From: Akkermansiaceae bacterium UBA2381
GTDB taxonomy: Bacteria; Verrucomicrobiota; Verrucomicrobiia; Verrucomicrobiales; DEV007
Length of the DNA: 64,000 nt
Assembly: GCA_002344215.1 (NCBI GenBank)
Contig: DDSV01000022.1
Span: 1 to 64,000, forward strand
Direction of reading: 5' to 3'
Of the stretch, positions 45,261-53,146 are shown piece by piece. The notes under the pieces are model-generated. The model was given only the letters and a program-made list of their open reading frames with translations, did no database searches and was not told the origin of the DNA. Made by a program: the position numbers and the translations under genes. The first letter of the stretch is position 1; each line of letters starts with the position of its first letter.

Positions 45261-45307
45261 TCATGCTCCCCTCTAATAACACCCGAATACGAGCTCAAAT
45301 TTTAAGC
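45261..45307. repeat. Imperfect direct repeat B flanking the radical SAM gene
   Basis: Second copy of the 43649-43695 repeat, located after the radical SAM terminator. Together with copy A it brackets a 1.6-kb unit. Confidence 0.6.
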
Positions 45308-45428
45308 ACCACATCACCACCTCCCAACTCTACCAGCTTAGCTCCCTTCTGATTCCGAACCTCACCATCATCACCGTAGGCACCTCGCTGAAGTTACGAG
45401 AGTCACTTTCACAAGTGCTCCATTCGAA

Positions 45429-45540
45429 ACAACGTGGGGGAGCTTGCGACTCCACGTTGTGGAGGTCCCAGGTGTGGTCTTGCCGGGCGCGACGAGGGCG
45501 TAGCCCGTAGGAGCGTCCCGAGCACACCACACCAGGGACG
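45429..45540. ncRNA. Structured intergenic element (nested stem-loops)
   Basis: Three stems are visible. ACAACGTGG (45429-45437) pairs with CCACGTTGT (45452-45460). TCCC-A-GGTGTGGT (45466-45478) pairs with ACCACACC-A-GGGA (45526-45538), an 8- plus 4-bp stem with one A-A mismatch. CGGGC (45484-45488) pairs with GCCCG (45503-45507) inside the second. Symmetry makes the strand uncertain. It may be an RNA, a cruciform site or a mobile-element end. I do not recognise a family. Confidence 0.4.
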
Positions 45541-45923
45541 ACTGGGAGACAGAACAAATACTCGGCAGGCCCCTCCCTTCTCCTCCTACCATGGAACCGC
45601 TGCTTTCCTTCGGAACCTCACGGGCCAGTTCGGTGAAGTAGAGCTATAGGTCCCGCAGAATGATAAGGGTGTTTCGAATACCTCCACCTCCGGCCCGACA
45701 CGCCGCTTGCTCGAAGTAGTGCTCTTGCCAGACCCCCAGAAGCATTTCGATTAGCTATAGCTCGCACTGCATCGGTGCCCAGCGCCACCATTTCGGAAAG
45801 CTGTCTGCGGCCGAATCCAGAGGTAACACGATAGACGTTTGAACAGCATTGAAGATCAAGCGCATAGCTACTACCACGGCAATCCTCCAGCACTCACCGC
45901 CTTATAAGGCTTGCTATTCCACT

Positions 45924-45941
45924 CAAAACAAGCTTATTTTG
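45924..45941. promoter_or_regulatory. Palindromic operator of hipBA
   Basis: CAAAACAAGCTTATTTTG is an 18-bp near-perfect palindrome (one mismatched pair), 19 bases upstream of the hipB start. A possible promoter overlaps it: TTGCTA at 45911-45916 and TTATTT at 45933-45938, spacing 16. HipB proteins repress their own operon through such sites. Confidence 0.6.
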
Positions 45942-45959
45942 CCTGAAATAGAACTCACT

Positions 45960-46289
45960 ATGGGTCGTAAATCGACAGCGCTTCTACCGAAACACACCCG
46001 GATGATGTCCGAGGTGGGGGAGAACCTGCGCCTCGCCCGCCTCCGGCGCCGCCTCAGTGCCCAGCAGGTGGCGGACCGCGCCGGGATCAGTCGATCGACC
46101 CTGCAAAGCCTTGAGAATGGCTCCTCCAGCGTCGCGACCGGCAACCTGCTTCAGGTGCTGGTGGTGTTGGGATTGGAAAAGGACTTCCTTGCGCTTGCCG
46201 CGGCCGATCCGCTGGGTCGCAAGCTGGAGGATGCCCGCCTCACGGAAACCCGTCAGCGGGCACCGAAGCGGAGGAAGGAGGAGTCGTGA
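45960..46289 (+). CDS. hipB: HipB-type antitoxin (XRE-family HTH)
   Basis: 109 residues from the ATG at 45960. The XRE domain is clear: SEVGENLRLARLRRRLSAQQVADRAGISRSTLQSLENGSSSVATGNLLQVLVVLGLEK. A basic tail (RQRAPKRRKEES) follows. It should bind the palindrome just upstream and neutralise the HipA kinase encoded next; the two genes overlap by four bases. The frame is open to 45849, but the palindrome and promoter occupy that part. Confidence 0.87.
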   Translation: MGRKSTALLPKHTRMMSEVGENLRLARLRRRLSAQQVADRAGISRSTLQSLENGSSSVATGNLLQVLVVLGLEKDFLALAAADPLGRKLEDARLTETRQRAPKRRKEES

Positions 46290-47554
46290 GCCGCGAAGTC
46301 GAGGTGTGGGGCGACTGGAGGGAGCTTGGTGGAGCGATCCGCATGGGCATCCTCCGTGCTTCCGAGGCCCGGGGCAAGGAGGTCTTCGCCTTCGAGTATG
46401 ACCGCGAGTGGTTGCGGAGGGAGTCGTTCCGCGATCTCGATCCGGACCTCCAGCTCTACGAGGGTCCCCAGTACCTTGACACCGGGGATCGCCCGAACTT
46501 CGGTCTGTTTCTGGATTCGTCTCCGGACCGATGGGGACGCTTAATCATGCGGCGGAGGGAGGCGATGCGGGCACGGGGCGAAGGTCGACCGGAGAAGCGA
46601 TTGCAAGAGATCGATTTCCTGCTGGGTGTCCACGACGAGCAGAGGGTGGGAGGCATGCGCTTCCGCGAGACGCGCAGGGGGAACGCGTGGCAATGTGACG
46701 ACTCGACCATGGTCACTCCGCCCTGGACATCCCTCCGCGAACTGGAGCACGCGAGCTGGCAACTACAGCGGGATGATGCCGAAGAGGATCCCCAGTACCG
46801 CGAATGGCTGAGCCTACTCATGGCTCCGGGTTCTTCGCTCGGTGGAGCTCGTCCAAAGGCCGGAGTCCGGGATCAGCAGGGTGAGCTCTGGATCGCCAAG
46901 TTCCCCGGCCGCAATGATGAGCGCGACATGGGTGCCTGGGAGATGGTGGCGCACCGTTTGGCAAAGCTGGCGGGGCTGGAGGTGGCCGAGGCCCGTCTCG
47001 AACAATTCGGAGGCCGACAGCACACCTACCTGGTGCGACGCTTCGACCGCTTTCCAGGAACACGGGGAGCAGAGAGAATTCACTTTGCCTCGGCGATGAC
47101 CCTGCTCGGCTACAATGACGGCGCGGACCATTCGGGAGGAGTAAGCTACCTCGAGTTGGCGGAACTTCTTATCCGGCAAGGTGCCGAATCGGATCAGGAT
47201 CTTCGGGAGCTGTGGCGCCGCATCGTCTTCTCCATCGCGATCCGGAATACCGACGACCACCTTCGCAACCACGGCTTCCTGCTCACCCCGGGAGGATGGA
47301 GACTTTCGCCGGCATTCGACCTCAATGCGGATCCGGATGGTCAGGGGCTGAGCTTGAACATCACGGAAACCGACAACTCCCTCGACTTCGAAGTGGCCCG
47401 GGAAGTGGCGGAGTACTTTCGTCTCGAACCACGGGACACGGACCGGGTCCTCGGTGAAGTGAAGCAGGCGGTCGCAAGGTGGCGGGAAACGGCAAGTGAG
47501 CTCGGGATCAGTCGATCCGAGCAGGAGTCGATGGAAGTCGCCTTCAGGAGTTGA
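46286..47554 (+). CDS. hipA: HipA-type toxin kinase
   Basis: 422 residues of the HipA Ser/Thr kinase family, whose E. coli member phosphorylates GltX and induces persistence. An N-terminal couple_hipA-like domain (VWGDWRELGGAIRMGIL; GLFLDSSPDRWGRLIMRRRE) is followed by the kinase core. That core shows APGSSLGGARPKAGVRDQQGELWIAKFPG (Gly-rich loop with the autophosphorylated Ser and the ATP Lys), YLVRRFDRF, SIAIRNTDDHLRNHGFLL (catalytic Asp/Asn) and LSPAFDLN (metal Asp). All key residues look intact, so it is probably active. It overlaps hipB by four bases (ATGA-type). Confidence 0.9.
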   Translation: MSREVEVWGDWRELGGAIRMGILRASEARGKEVFAFEYDREWLRRESFRDLDPDLQLYEGPQYLDTGDRPNFGLFLDSSPDRWGRLIMRRREAMRARGEGRPEKRLQEIDFLLGVHDEQRVGGMRFRETRRGNAWQCDDSTMVTPPWTSLRELEHASWQLQRDDAEEDPQYREWLSLLMAPGSSLGGARPKAGVRDQQGELWIAKFPGRNDERDMGAWEMVAHRLAKLAGLEVAEARLEQFGGRQHTYLVRRFDRFPGTRGAERIHFASAMTLLGYNDGADHSGGVSYLELAELLIRQGAESDQDLRELWRRIVFSIAIRNTDDHLRNHGFLLTPGGWRLSPAFDLNADPDGQGLSLNITETDNSLDFEVAREVAEYFRLEPRDTDRVLGEVKQAVARWRETASELGISRSEQESMEVAFRS

Positions 47555-47726
47555 GTCCTCGATTTAGCACTGCCGGCCCCGTGAGTCTTCCTGCGGTGGC
47601 TGACGGCACGCCCGCGATTCGTGACCGACTACCAAATCAACTACAAGACCAGCTACCACAATTTTTGTGGCAACTTCCAAAAATTCAGGAACCCTCGAAA
47701 AGTATGGGGACAACACCCGACTTATC

Positions 47727-49238
47727 ATGAAGGAGGACCACAGTTTTGGAGATGCCGTTGCCGCTATCGCGGCACTCTCGGGGACAACCAAAGTTCAGGC
47801 GGCAGTGCAGGCCGCGAACCTCCTGGCCGCTTTGACAGGACCGCGAGGTGGTCTCGTCTGTCTCGGAGAAGAGGTTCAGCCGATCGGAGCGAGCATGATA
47901 AGCGTCGGTGGCGACTCCCCGCAGCAGGCGCGATTGACGGAGTTGTTGGTCAGTCCGCTGCGATTCCTCCAGGAAGACCTCATCGACTACTCGCGCCGGG
48001 TCGAGCCAAAGTTGCGGGATCGCCTCGCCACCTCACTGGCCGATCCCCACCACAAGGAGTATGGGCATCGCCGAGCCGTGGTCGAGTCGGATCTTCCCGA
48101 GGCGGAGCAGAAGCATGCGACCCGGCAGGCCGGAAAGTCGACGCAGATGGTTTCCACCTGTCATCCCGTCGATCGCTACGAAGAGCACCTCCGCAGTTAT
48201 GGGAGGACACAGGAGCAACGAGAGACCGCCGCATACTTCGCAGCTGAAAGTGCTTTCGCCAAGGTCGACTACGAGACGATGCTCGAATACAACGAGGCGC
48301 GCTGTCTACGCGAACCGCTCGTGCTGCTGGAGAACCCGGACTCGCAGGTGCTTCTCCGGGGAATGGACCAGGTCGATCGCCAATCGCCGCTGGTCCTGGA
48401 CTCGAACGGATGCCTCCTCGCCGGCGTCTTTGGAAAGCCTCTTCACAAGGCCGCCGAGGTCATCGAGGGACTGCTGTCCGGTCGGCGCACCCGGGCCGTG
48501 AGCGGAGGTGGCGGAACTCCGGGGCGTGGCATCCTGTTCTCGATCACCAATCGCCATCGACTCGCCCGGTGGATGAACGACCACGAAGAGTGCCGTCACC
48601 TGTCCCGGGCACTGCTGGTAGACCCTACCCTCCGGGAGGAAGACGAGGAAAACCCGTGCGAAGTAGAGGAGATCCGGGAGGGCTATGCCCGTTTCAGAAA
48701 AATCGTGGAGAATGTGCTGCGTCTGCGACGATTCGACGCACCCGGAATTTGTCCCATCCTCGAACGTGAGACCGCCGAGCGGTTCTTTCATGAGCAGCGC
48801 AAGTTCCAGGCGCAGATCGACGAGGTGGAGCTACGCCTGAAACCCTATGCGGCACATTTCGTCCATCTTCCCGCCACCATGCTGTGGTCCCTCAAGCAAC
48901 TCTGCCACCCTCGCGAATATAGGGAACTCATTCCAAGCGCGATCCATTTGGCCGAAGCGGCGATGAAAACTCATCTCCAGCTCGTGAAGAATTGCCTCGC
49001 CGCCGGCGCGCGGCAGTCCATCGAAGATGAAGGCCTACGCATGCTCCGCAAGATCTACAAAATTGAACCCTGCCGGGTTCGCCAGCTTCAGCGAACCTAT
49101 GACCTCCAGCGGCAGTCTCATCTCCTGCCCGTGCTGGAGCACCTGATCGAGACGAACCGGGTGCGACAGGCCGAAAAGGGGGTGCTTCACGTCACCGAAC
49201 TGGGGCGCACCGAGTTGGCAAATCTGGGAGCGAATTAA
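47727..49238 (+). CDS. Large protein, divergent DUF3987-like (copy 1)
   Basis: About 503 residues from the ATG at 47727 (MKEDHSFGD); a GTG at 47667 is an alternative. The first part, AVAAIAALSGTTKVQAAVQAANLLAALTGPRGGLV then a hydrophobic strand and SPLRFLQEDLIDYSRR, resembles the opening of DUF3987 replication-associated ATPases but has no Walker A. The middle has a GRGILFSITNRHRLARWMNDH segment and the C-terminal half is helical (HFVHLPATMLWSLKQLCHP). It ends with a winged-helix-like tail (LLPVLEHLIETNRVRQAEKGVLHVTELG). A second protein of similar plan follows at 49904. I do not know its function; the family assignment is tentative. Confidence 0.6.
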   Translation: MKEDHSFGDAVAAIAALSGTTKVQAAVQAANLLAALTGPRGGLVCLGEEVQPIGASMISVGGDSPQQARLTELLVSPLRFLQEDLIDYSRRVEPKLRDRLATSLADPHHKEYGHRRAVVESDLPEAEQKHATRQAGKSTQMVSTCHPVDRYEEHLRSYGRTQEQRETAAYFAAESAFAKVDYETMLEYNEARCLREPLVLLENPDSQVLLRGMDQVDRQSPLVLDSNGCLLAGVFGKPLHKAAEVIEGLLSGRRTRAVSGGGGTPGRGILFSITNRHRLARWMNDHEECRHLSRALLVDPTLREEDEENPCEVEEIREGYARFRKIVENVLRLRRFDAPGICPILERETAERFFHEQRKFQAQIDEVELRLKPYAAHFVHLPATMLWSLKQLCHPREYRELIPSAIHLAEAAMKTHLQLVKNCLAAGARQSIEDEGLRMLRKIYKIEPCRVRQLQRTYDLQRQSHLLPVLEHLIETNRVRQAEKGVLHVTELGRTELANLGAN

Positions 49239-49903
49239 CGAGATCATGTCGCTCCTGAGTGTCAGGGCCGACGACTGTTTCCCGCAATGTCCGAACTGAC
49301 AAATCCGACCGAATCGGTGTGGTAGGGGTCGGTGGTCGACGCCAGCCAAGCTGACGTTGGACTCGACCCCACCGAAATCGCTGCCTTCGTCGCGGATTCA
49401 TCGCCCGCACACCAGGCTCTCCGTCGAATTGCTGCAGATCGCAGCCCATTTGCTGCGAATAGACGCAGTGAGAGAGCCCCGAGGAATTTAGGAATCCTCG
49501 CGATATTCGACGATCGCTGGGAGTTCTCCTTTGTTTGAAAAAATCACTGACAAACTGACACGCTCGGCCGAGCCGCCTCGCCCTCTCCCGCCCACTTGGT
49601 TCCCATCCCCGATCGATCGTTCGCAGCAGAAGTTCCCGATGGAAAGTCGCGCCGGCATTCGCCGTCTCCGTTCCTCACTCGAGCAACCCGGAGATCAGCT
49701 GTTTCGATTAATCCAGTCCTGATAGTTCAAGTCAGGCTTGATCTATTCACTCCATTCGAATCAACCGGCTTGTAAAGATTGCATGAGCGACCAACCGAGG
49801 AGTTGGAGGCCATGCTCTGATGGTTTCAGGGCACCCCGTTTTTCGGTCGGCTAGAGCAATTCTCGCTGGCGAAAATGAAAAGTCGGGGAACACTCGGAAA
49901 TGG
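49239..49903. other. Gap between the two DUF3987-like genes
   Basis: 665 bases. Only short, unlikely reading frames are open (for example 49332-49538 and 49531-49722). The frame of the next gene is open back to 49820 but begins with non-domain sequence. I see no RNA gene or repeat. Confidence 0.45.
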
Positions 49904-51304
49904 ATGAGCACCCCGATCGAGATCCCGAACTTCCTCGCTCCCGATGAGTCGGTGCGGGGCATCGAGGCGTTCCGCATCCTGGGCATCTTCGAACTCGTCG
50001 ATCGGTTTGCGAATGAGTACCAGGTCGAGCACGAGATCGCCTTCGCCTCCCTGCTGGCCGGGTTCGGTCATTCGATCGGAGGCGCCTTCGAGATCGACAG
50101 CGCCCTCGGGAAGATCCGGCCACCGTTCTCGCTGCTTCTGGTGACTCCCGAGACCGACGCGATCTGGTCCCGGATTCCGACCCGATTCCTCGTCGATGAC
50201 TTCGAGGGTACGATGCGGGCGTTCTCCCGGGTGAACCTCCCGCGGAACAAGAAGCCCGACAATGACACAGAGGTAGAGCCCAGCCATCCCGACGCGGACG
50301 GATTAGCCCAAACGGTGGAAACGGCAAAGTCGGTCTACGCGGACAAGGTCGCGGAGCGGATCACCACCTCCTCTCTCGCCGCACCTTTCCTGCGGGAACC
50401 CTTCGATCACCATGTCCTTCTCGCTGCGCCCCCCACGGGCTTGAGTCGCGCGCTCCGCCAGCTGTCCTCCGACGAGAGGTTCCGACTGGAGCAGGCCCTG
50501 TGTTCGAGCACGCCGGTGCCACCGAGGACCGGGGAGGTATCTGGCGGGGCGCCTTCCTTCTTCTGGCAAGTGGATCGTTGCGAGGCCCGTCGGTTCATCG
50601 AACAGAATCCCTGGTTCGCCGGGATGCCATTCCTGATGCTGGAGTCGGCTACGCCGGGAGTCGTGAAGCTCGGGGTGGAGGGCAACTCCGCCGCCGATAT
50701 CCACCGCCGGTGCTTCGAACTCTTCGTGATGCGTCATTGTGCCATGCGACGTCCGACCACCTTCTCCGTTCGTGACGACGCCACCTTCCGGCCCTTGCGC
50801 AAGTTTCTCACGAAGGCCCAGGCCTGGGAGACAAAGTTCGAGACACCGTCTCTTGCCCGCCCGGCCCGCGCTGCGGAACACGCCCTTCGCTTCGCTCTTC
50901 TGTTCACCATTCTCGACAAGAAGCCGGAGCCCGATGAGGCGGCCGTCTTCATGGGGCTTGAGCTGGCGAAGCGACTTTATATCCGGCACCTGAAAACACT
51001 GACGAAGTTTCTGTCGATTGCCCCGAGCGAGGTTCCGGACACGGAGGGATTATCGGACCTGGAGAGGAGAGTCTACTTCCGTGTCTGCGAGCGCCCGGGT
51101 CTCAGTCCGTCGAAGTTGGGCCGGTCCTTTCAGCGCATGAGGAAAACGGAAAGGAACCAGCTGCTCGCGACCCTGATGGGAAGACGATTGGTGGCGCTGA
51201 GGGACGGTGGGCTATATCAGGCGGGAACCCAGCAGGAGCAACCTGAACAAGAGCGGAGAAATCCTGATTTTTTAGGTTCTGAGGCCGGAATTTTGGTCGT
51301 TTGA
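49904..51304 (+). CDS. Large protein, divergent DUF3987-like (copy 2)
   Basis: About 466 residues from the ATG at 49904 (MSTPIEIPNF). The layout parallels copy 1. An N-terminal hydrophobic/helical block (EHEIAFASLLAGFGHSIGGAFEIDSALGKIRPPFSLLLVTPE) lacks a Walker A. The middle block SFFWQVDRCEARRFIEQNPWFAGMPFLML corresponds to the inactive ATPase half of DUF3987 proteins. A helical part follows (ARAAEHALRFALLFTILDKKPEPDEAAVFMGLELAKRLYIRHL), then a short winged-helix-like tail (LSDLERRVYFRVCERPGLSPSKLGRSF). It is probably part of the element's replication or regulation module, but no catalytic site is evident. Confidence 0.6.
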   Translation: MSTPIEIPNFLAPDESVRGIEAFRILGIFELVDRFANEYQVEHEIAFASLLAGFGHSIGGAFEIDSALGKIRPPFSLLLVTPETDAIWSRIPTRFLVDDFEGTMRAFSRVNLPRNKKPDNDTEVEPSHPDADGLAQTVETAKSVYADKVAERITTSSLAAPFLREPFDHHVLLAAPPTGLSRALRQLSSDERFRLEQALCSSTPVPPRTGEVSGGAPSFFWQVDRCEARRFIEQNPWFAGMPFLMLESATPGVVKLGVEGNSAADIHRRCFELFVMRHCAMRRPTTFSVRDDATFRPLRKFLTKAQAWETKFETPSLARPARAAEHALRFALLFTILDKKPEPDEAAVFMGLELAKRLYIRHLKTLTKFLSIAPSEVPDTEGLSDLERRVYFRVCERPGLSPSKLGRSFQRMRKTERNQLLATLMGRRLVALRDGGLYQAGTQQEQPEQERRNPDFLGSEAGILVV

Positions 51305-51343
51305 ATTATCTTGTTTTGCAGATTTATGAGGAAGCCATGCCGT

Positions 51344-51613
51344 ATGAAAAGTAAGCCATTCGACTGCGTGAAATCGTCGCACGAATGGGAAATCAACCAC
51401 CTTTTAGAGGGTGTAAGGGAACATTTTGACGGTCCAATCTATCGGAGTGAAGAGGACCTCGAAGCCATCCGGAATTCCGACGCGCCGACCATCGCCGTAG
51501 CAGCCGAAGATGAATCGATGATCGGTTGCGTGCCACGGGAAGCGTTTTTGAAAAATGGAGCGAGCACGAAGGCAGACGACATTTGGAATCTTATGTTTAT
51601 GCCGCCGAAGTAG
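51344..51613 (+). CDS. Small hypothetical protein
   Basis: 89 residues from the ATG at 51344 (MKSKPFDCVKSSHEWE). Mixed composition with a helical middle (EEDLEAIRNSDAPTIAVAAEDESMIGCV) and no signal or membrane segment. I do not recognise it. It starts 37 nt after the upstream large gene on the same strand and ends before a convergent HTH gene. Confidence 0.5.
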   Translation: MKSKPFDCVKSSHEWEINHLLEGVREHFDGPIYRSEEDLEAIRNSDAPTIAVAAEDESMIGCVPREAFLKNGASTKADDIWNLMFMPPK

Positions 51614-51648
51614 AGAGGCATCCCAACCGTTCGTGTCAGACGGGGAGT

Positions 51649-51927
51649 CTATCGTTCCCCGGCAATTAGATCGTCGAGATCTGACTTAAGCTTCCTTACG
51701 GGAGGCAGCAGCATGCCCGGCTCCACCCCGAGCTCGGCGGCGATCATCACGATCTCGTAGTCTTTGACCGAGCGGATCTGCATTTCTAGCTTTGCTATGG
51801 CAACGCGATCAAGAGAAAGCAATCCCGCCAGCTGGAGGCGGGCGGAGAGCTGTTCCTGGGTCAGCCCTTTTGCAGTCCGTTGAGCACGTACCTGAGGACC
51901 AATGCAGTTGCGGAAGCGTCGTGCCAT
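51649..51927 (-). CDS. XRE-family HTH regulator
   Basis: 92 residues: IGPQVRAQRTAKGLTQEQLSARLQLAGLLSLDRVAIAKLEMQIRSVKDYEIVMIAAELGV, a full Cro/C1-type HTH with an unusually long loop before the recognition helix. A short C-terminal tail may carry dimer contacts. It is divergent from the Sel1 gene at 52029, and the repeat block at 51980-52025 lies between the two starts, so it is the natural candidate to bind there. Confidence 0.8.
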   Translation of the reverse strand: MARRFRNCIGPQVRAQRTAKGLTQEQLSARLQLAGLLSLDRVAIAKLEMQIRSVKDYEIVMIAAELGVEPGMLLPPVRKLKSDLDDLIAGER

Positions 51928-51979
51928 TCAAGTTCCCATTTGGGTACCCTTGACGTTGGCGCAAAAAGTGAGATCATGG

Positions 51980-52025
51980 GTTCCCGCAGGGGAACTTCCC
52001 CACAGGGAACATCCCCTTGGGGAAC
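51980..52025. promoter_or_regulatory. 15-bp-periodic GGGAAC operator block
   Basis: GGGAAC occurs at 51990-51995, 52005-52010 and 52020-52025, exactly 15 bp apart, with an inverted copy GTTCCC at 51980-51985. Parts form palindromes, notably GGGGAACTTCCCC at 51989-52001. The last copy ends three bases before the ATG at 52029, so occupancy would also block translation initiation. Confidence 0.65.
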
Positions 52026-52028
52026 AGG

Positions 52029-53126
52029 ATGAGTGCCGCCTATCACTTCAACTGCCCGTATTGTTTCCAGCGGATTTCGTCGGAGGAGAACGTCGATGGC
52101 CGACCGGTAGAATGTCCCTCCTGCTCGCGCCAGTTCGTCGCCACCCTCGTTCAGGAGCCGACCACGGTTTTCCTTGGGCCACCCAAGGTGCCCCCGCCAT
52201 CACCTTCGCCCCGTATCTCGGGCAAACGGTCCCGGACCGCGTGTACCGGGTGGCTGTGGCCAGCCGTCGTGGGGGTGACAGCAATGATCTTTGTGGGCGG
52301 GATCCTGTTTTATGCTGCTGGCGGGCGTGAGAGCGGGACAGAGTCCTATTCTCGTGCCCTCAACTACCGCGATGGTGATGGTGTCGATCCTGATCCGACA
52401 GAAGCATTCCGCCAGTTTCTTGAAGCTGCCGAACAGGGAAATGCGGAAGCTCAGCTGGAAGTGGCCAAGGACTATCTCAACGACGAGGGAGCTGTCCCGG
52501 TCGACTTCGAAAAGGCCGTGGCGTGGTTGCAAAAATCCGAGGCGCAGGGGAACCTCGACGCCCGTTCCAACCTGGGGTGGTGTCTCGCCAAAGGCTACGG
52601 GGGCACGCGCGACCCAGTGAAAGCCGAGGCGCTGATGCGAGACGCAGCCGGGAAGGGAAACCTGCTGGCCATGAGCGGTCTGGCGCGCATCCACTCGGGG
52701 GACGTTGAGGGGTTTGAAGCGAACCCGGAGGAGGCGTTCCGCTGGTATGGCACGGCGGCGGAGCTGGGAGATCGGGCGGGACAATACAACCTGGGACGCT
52801 CCTACCTGCATGGCGTCGGTACCCACGTCGATCAAACCGAGGGCTGGGCCTGGATCGAACGGGCGGCGGAACAGGGTTTCGAGCCCGCCCTCGCAGACCT
52901 CCAGACGAGAGGCGATCAGGCGGCGCTCAACGAGCTGAAATATCGATTCCAGCAACAGGTCGAGGAAACCATGCGCTCCCGGCCGCAGGGAGCGAACCCG
53001 TTCTCAGGGAATCCTTACACCCAGAGGATGCCCCCACAATTTCAGGATGCGCAGGAGCGGGCCTACGAGGGGTTGCGCCAACAGGGCTATTCCGACGAAG
53101 TGCTCCGACAGCAGGGTTACCGGTGA
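52029..53126 (+). CDS. Zinc-ribbon / transmembrane / Sel1-repeat protein
   Basis: 365 residues from the ATG at 52029. The N-terminus holds a Cys4 zinc-ribbon (FNCPYCFQRISSEENVDGRPVECPSCSRQF), a Pro-rich linker, and one membrane helix near 75 (WLWPAVVGVTAMIFVGGILFYAA). After the helix come about five Sel1-like repeats (for example GNAEAQLEVAKDYLNDEGAVPVDFEKAVAWLQKSEAQGN and GDRAGQYNLGRSYLHGVGTHVDQTEGWAWIERAAEQGF), and a Gln/Pro-rich tail. Such proteins commonly scaffold complexes in the periplasm or act in signalling. It heads a three-gene group with two GYF_2 proteins. Confidence 0.85.
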   Translation: MSAAYHFNCPYCFQRISSEENVDGRPVECPSCSRQFVATLVQEPTTVFLGPPKVPPPSPSPRISGKRSRTACTGWLWPAVVGVTAMIFVGGILFYAAGGRESGTESYSRALNYRDGDGVDPDPTEAFRQFLEAAEQGNAEAQLEVAKDYLNDEGAVPVDFEKAVAWLQKSEAQGNLDARSNLGWCLAKGYGGTRDPVKAEALMRDAAGKGNLLAMSGLARIHSGDVEGFEANPEEAFRWYGTAAELGDRAGQYNLGRSYLHGVGTHVDQTEGWAWIERAAEQGFEPALADLQTRGDQAALNELKYRFQQQVEETMRSRPQGANPFSGNPYTQRMPPQFQDAQERAYEGLRQQGYSDEVLRQQGYR

Positions 53127-53146
53127 TTCTCGGAGCGACTGAGCAC

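Larger units (their letters stand above)
45153..45959. other. Long non-coding gap with repeat copy B and structured element
   Basis: About 800 bases with no convincing gene on either strand. It contains repeat copy B (45261-45307), a nested stem-loop block (45429-45540) and the hipB operator (45924-45941). The remainder (45545-45900) shows nothing I can name. Confidence 0.5.

Noticed and set aside
45371..45592. Minus-strand frame of 73 codons over the structured element
   Set aside because: Its sequence is imposed by the stem-loop symmetry; no start-site or family support, so it was treated as non-coding.
45545..45900. Possible open frames between the structured element and hipB
   Set aside because: Only short shadows without domain features or plausible starts.
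47621..48247. Plus-strand frame of 208 codons overlapping the start of the DUF3987-like gene
   Set aside because: Arg/Gly-rich reverse-of-frame composition; the overlapping frame has better protein character.
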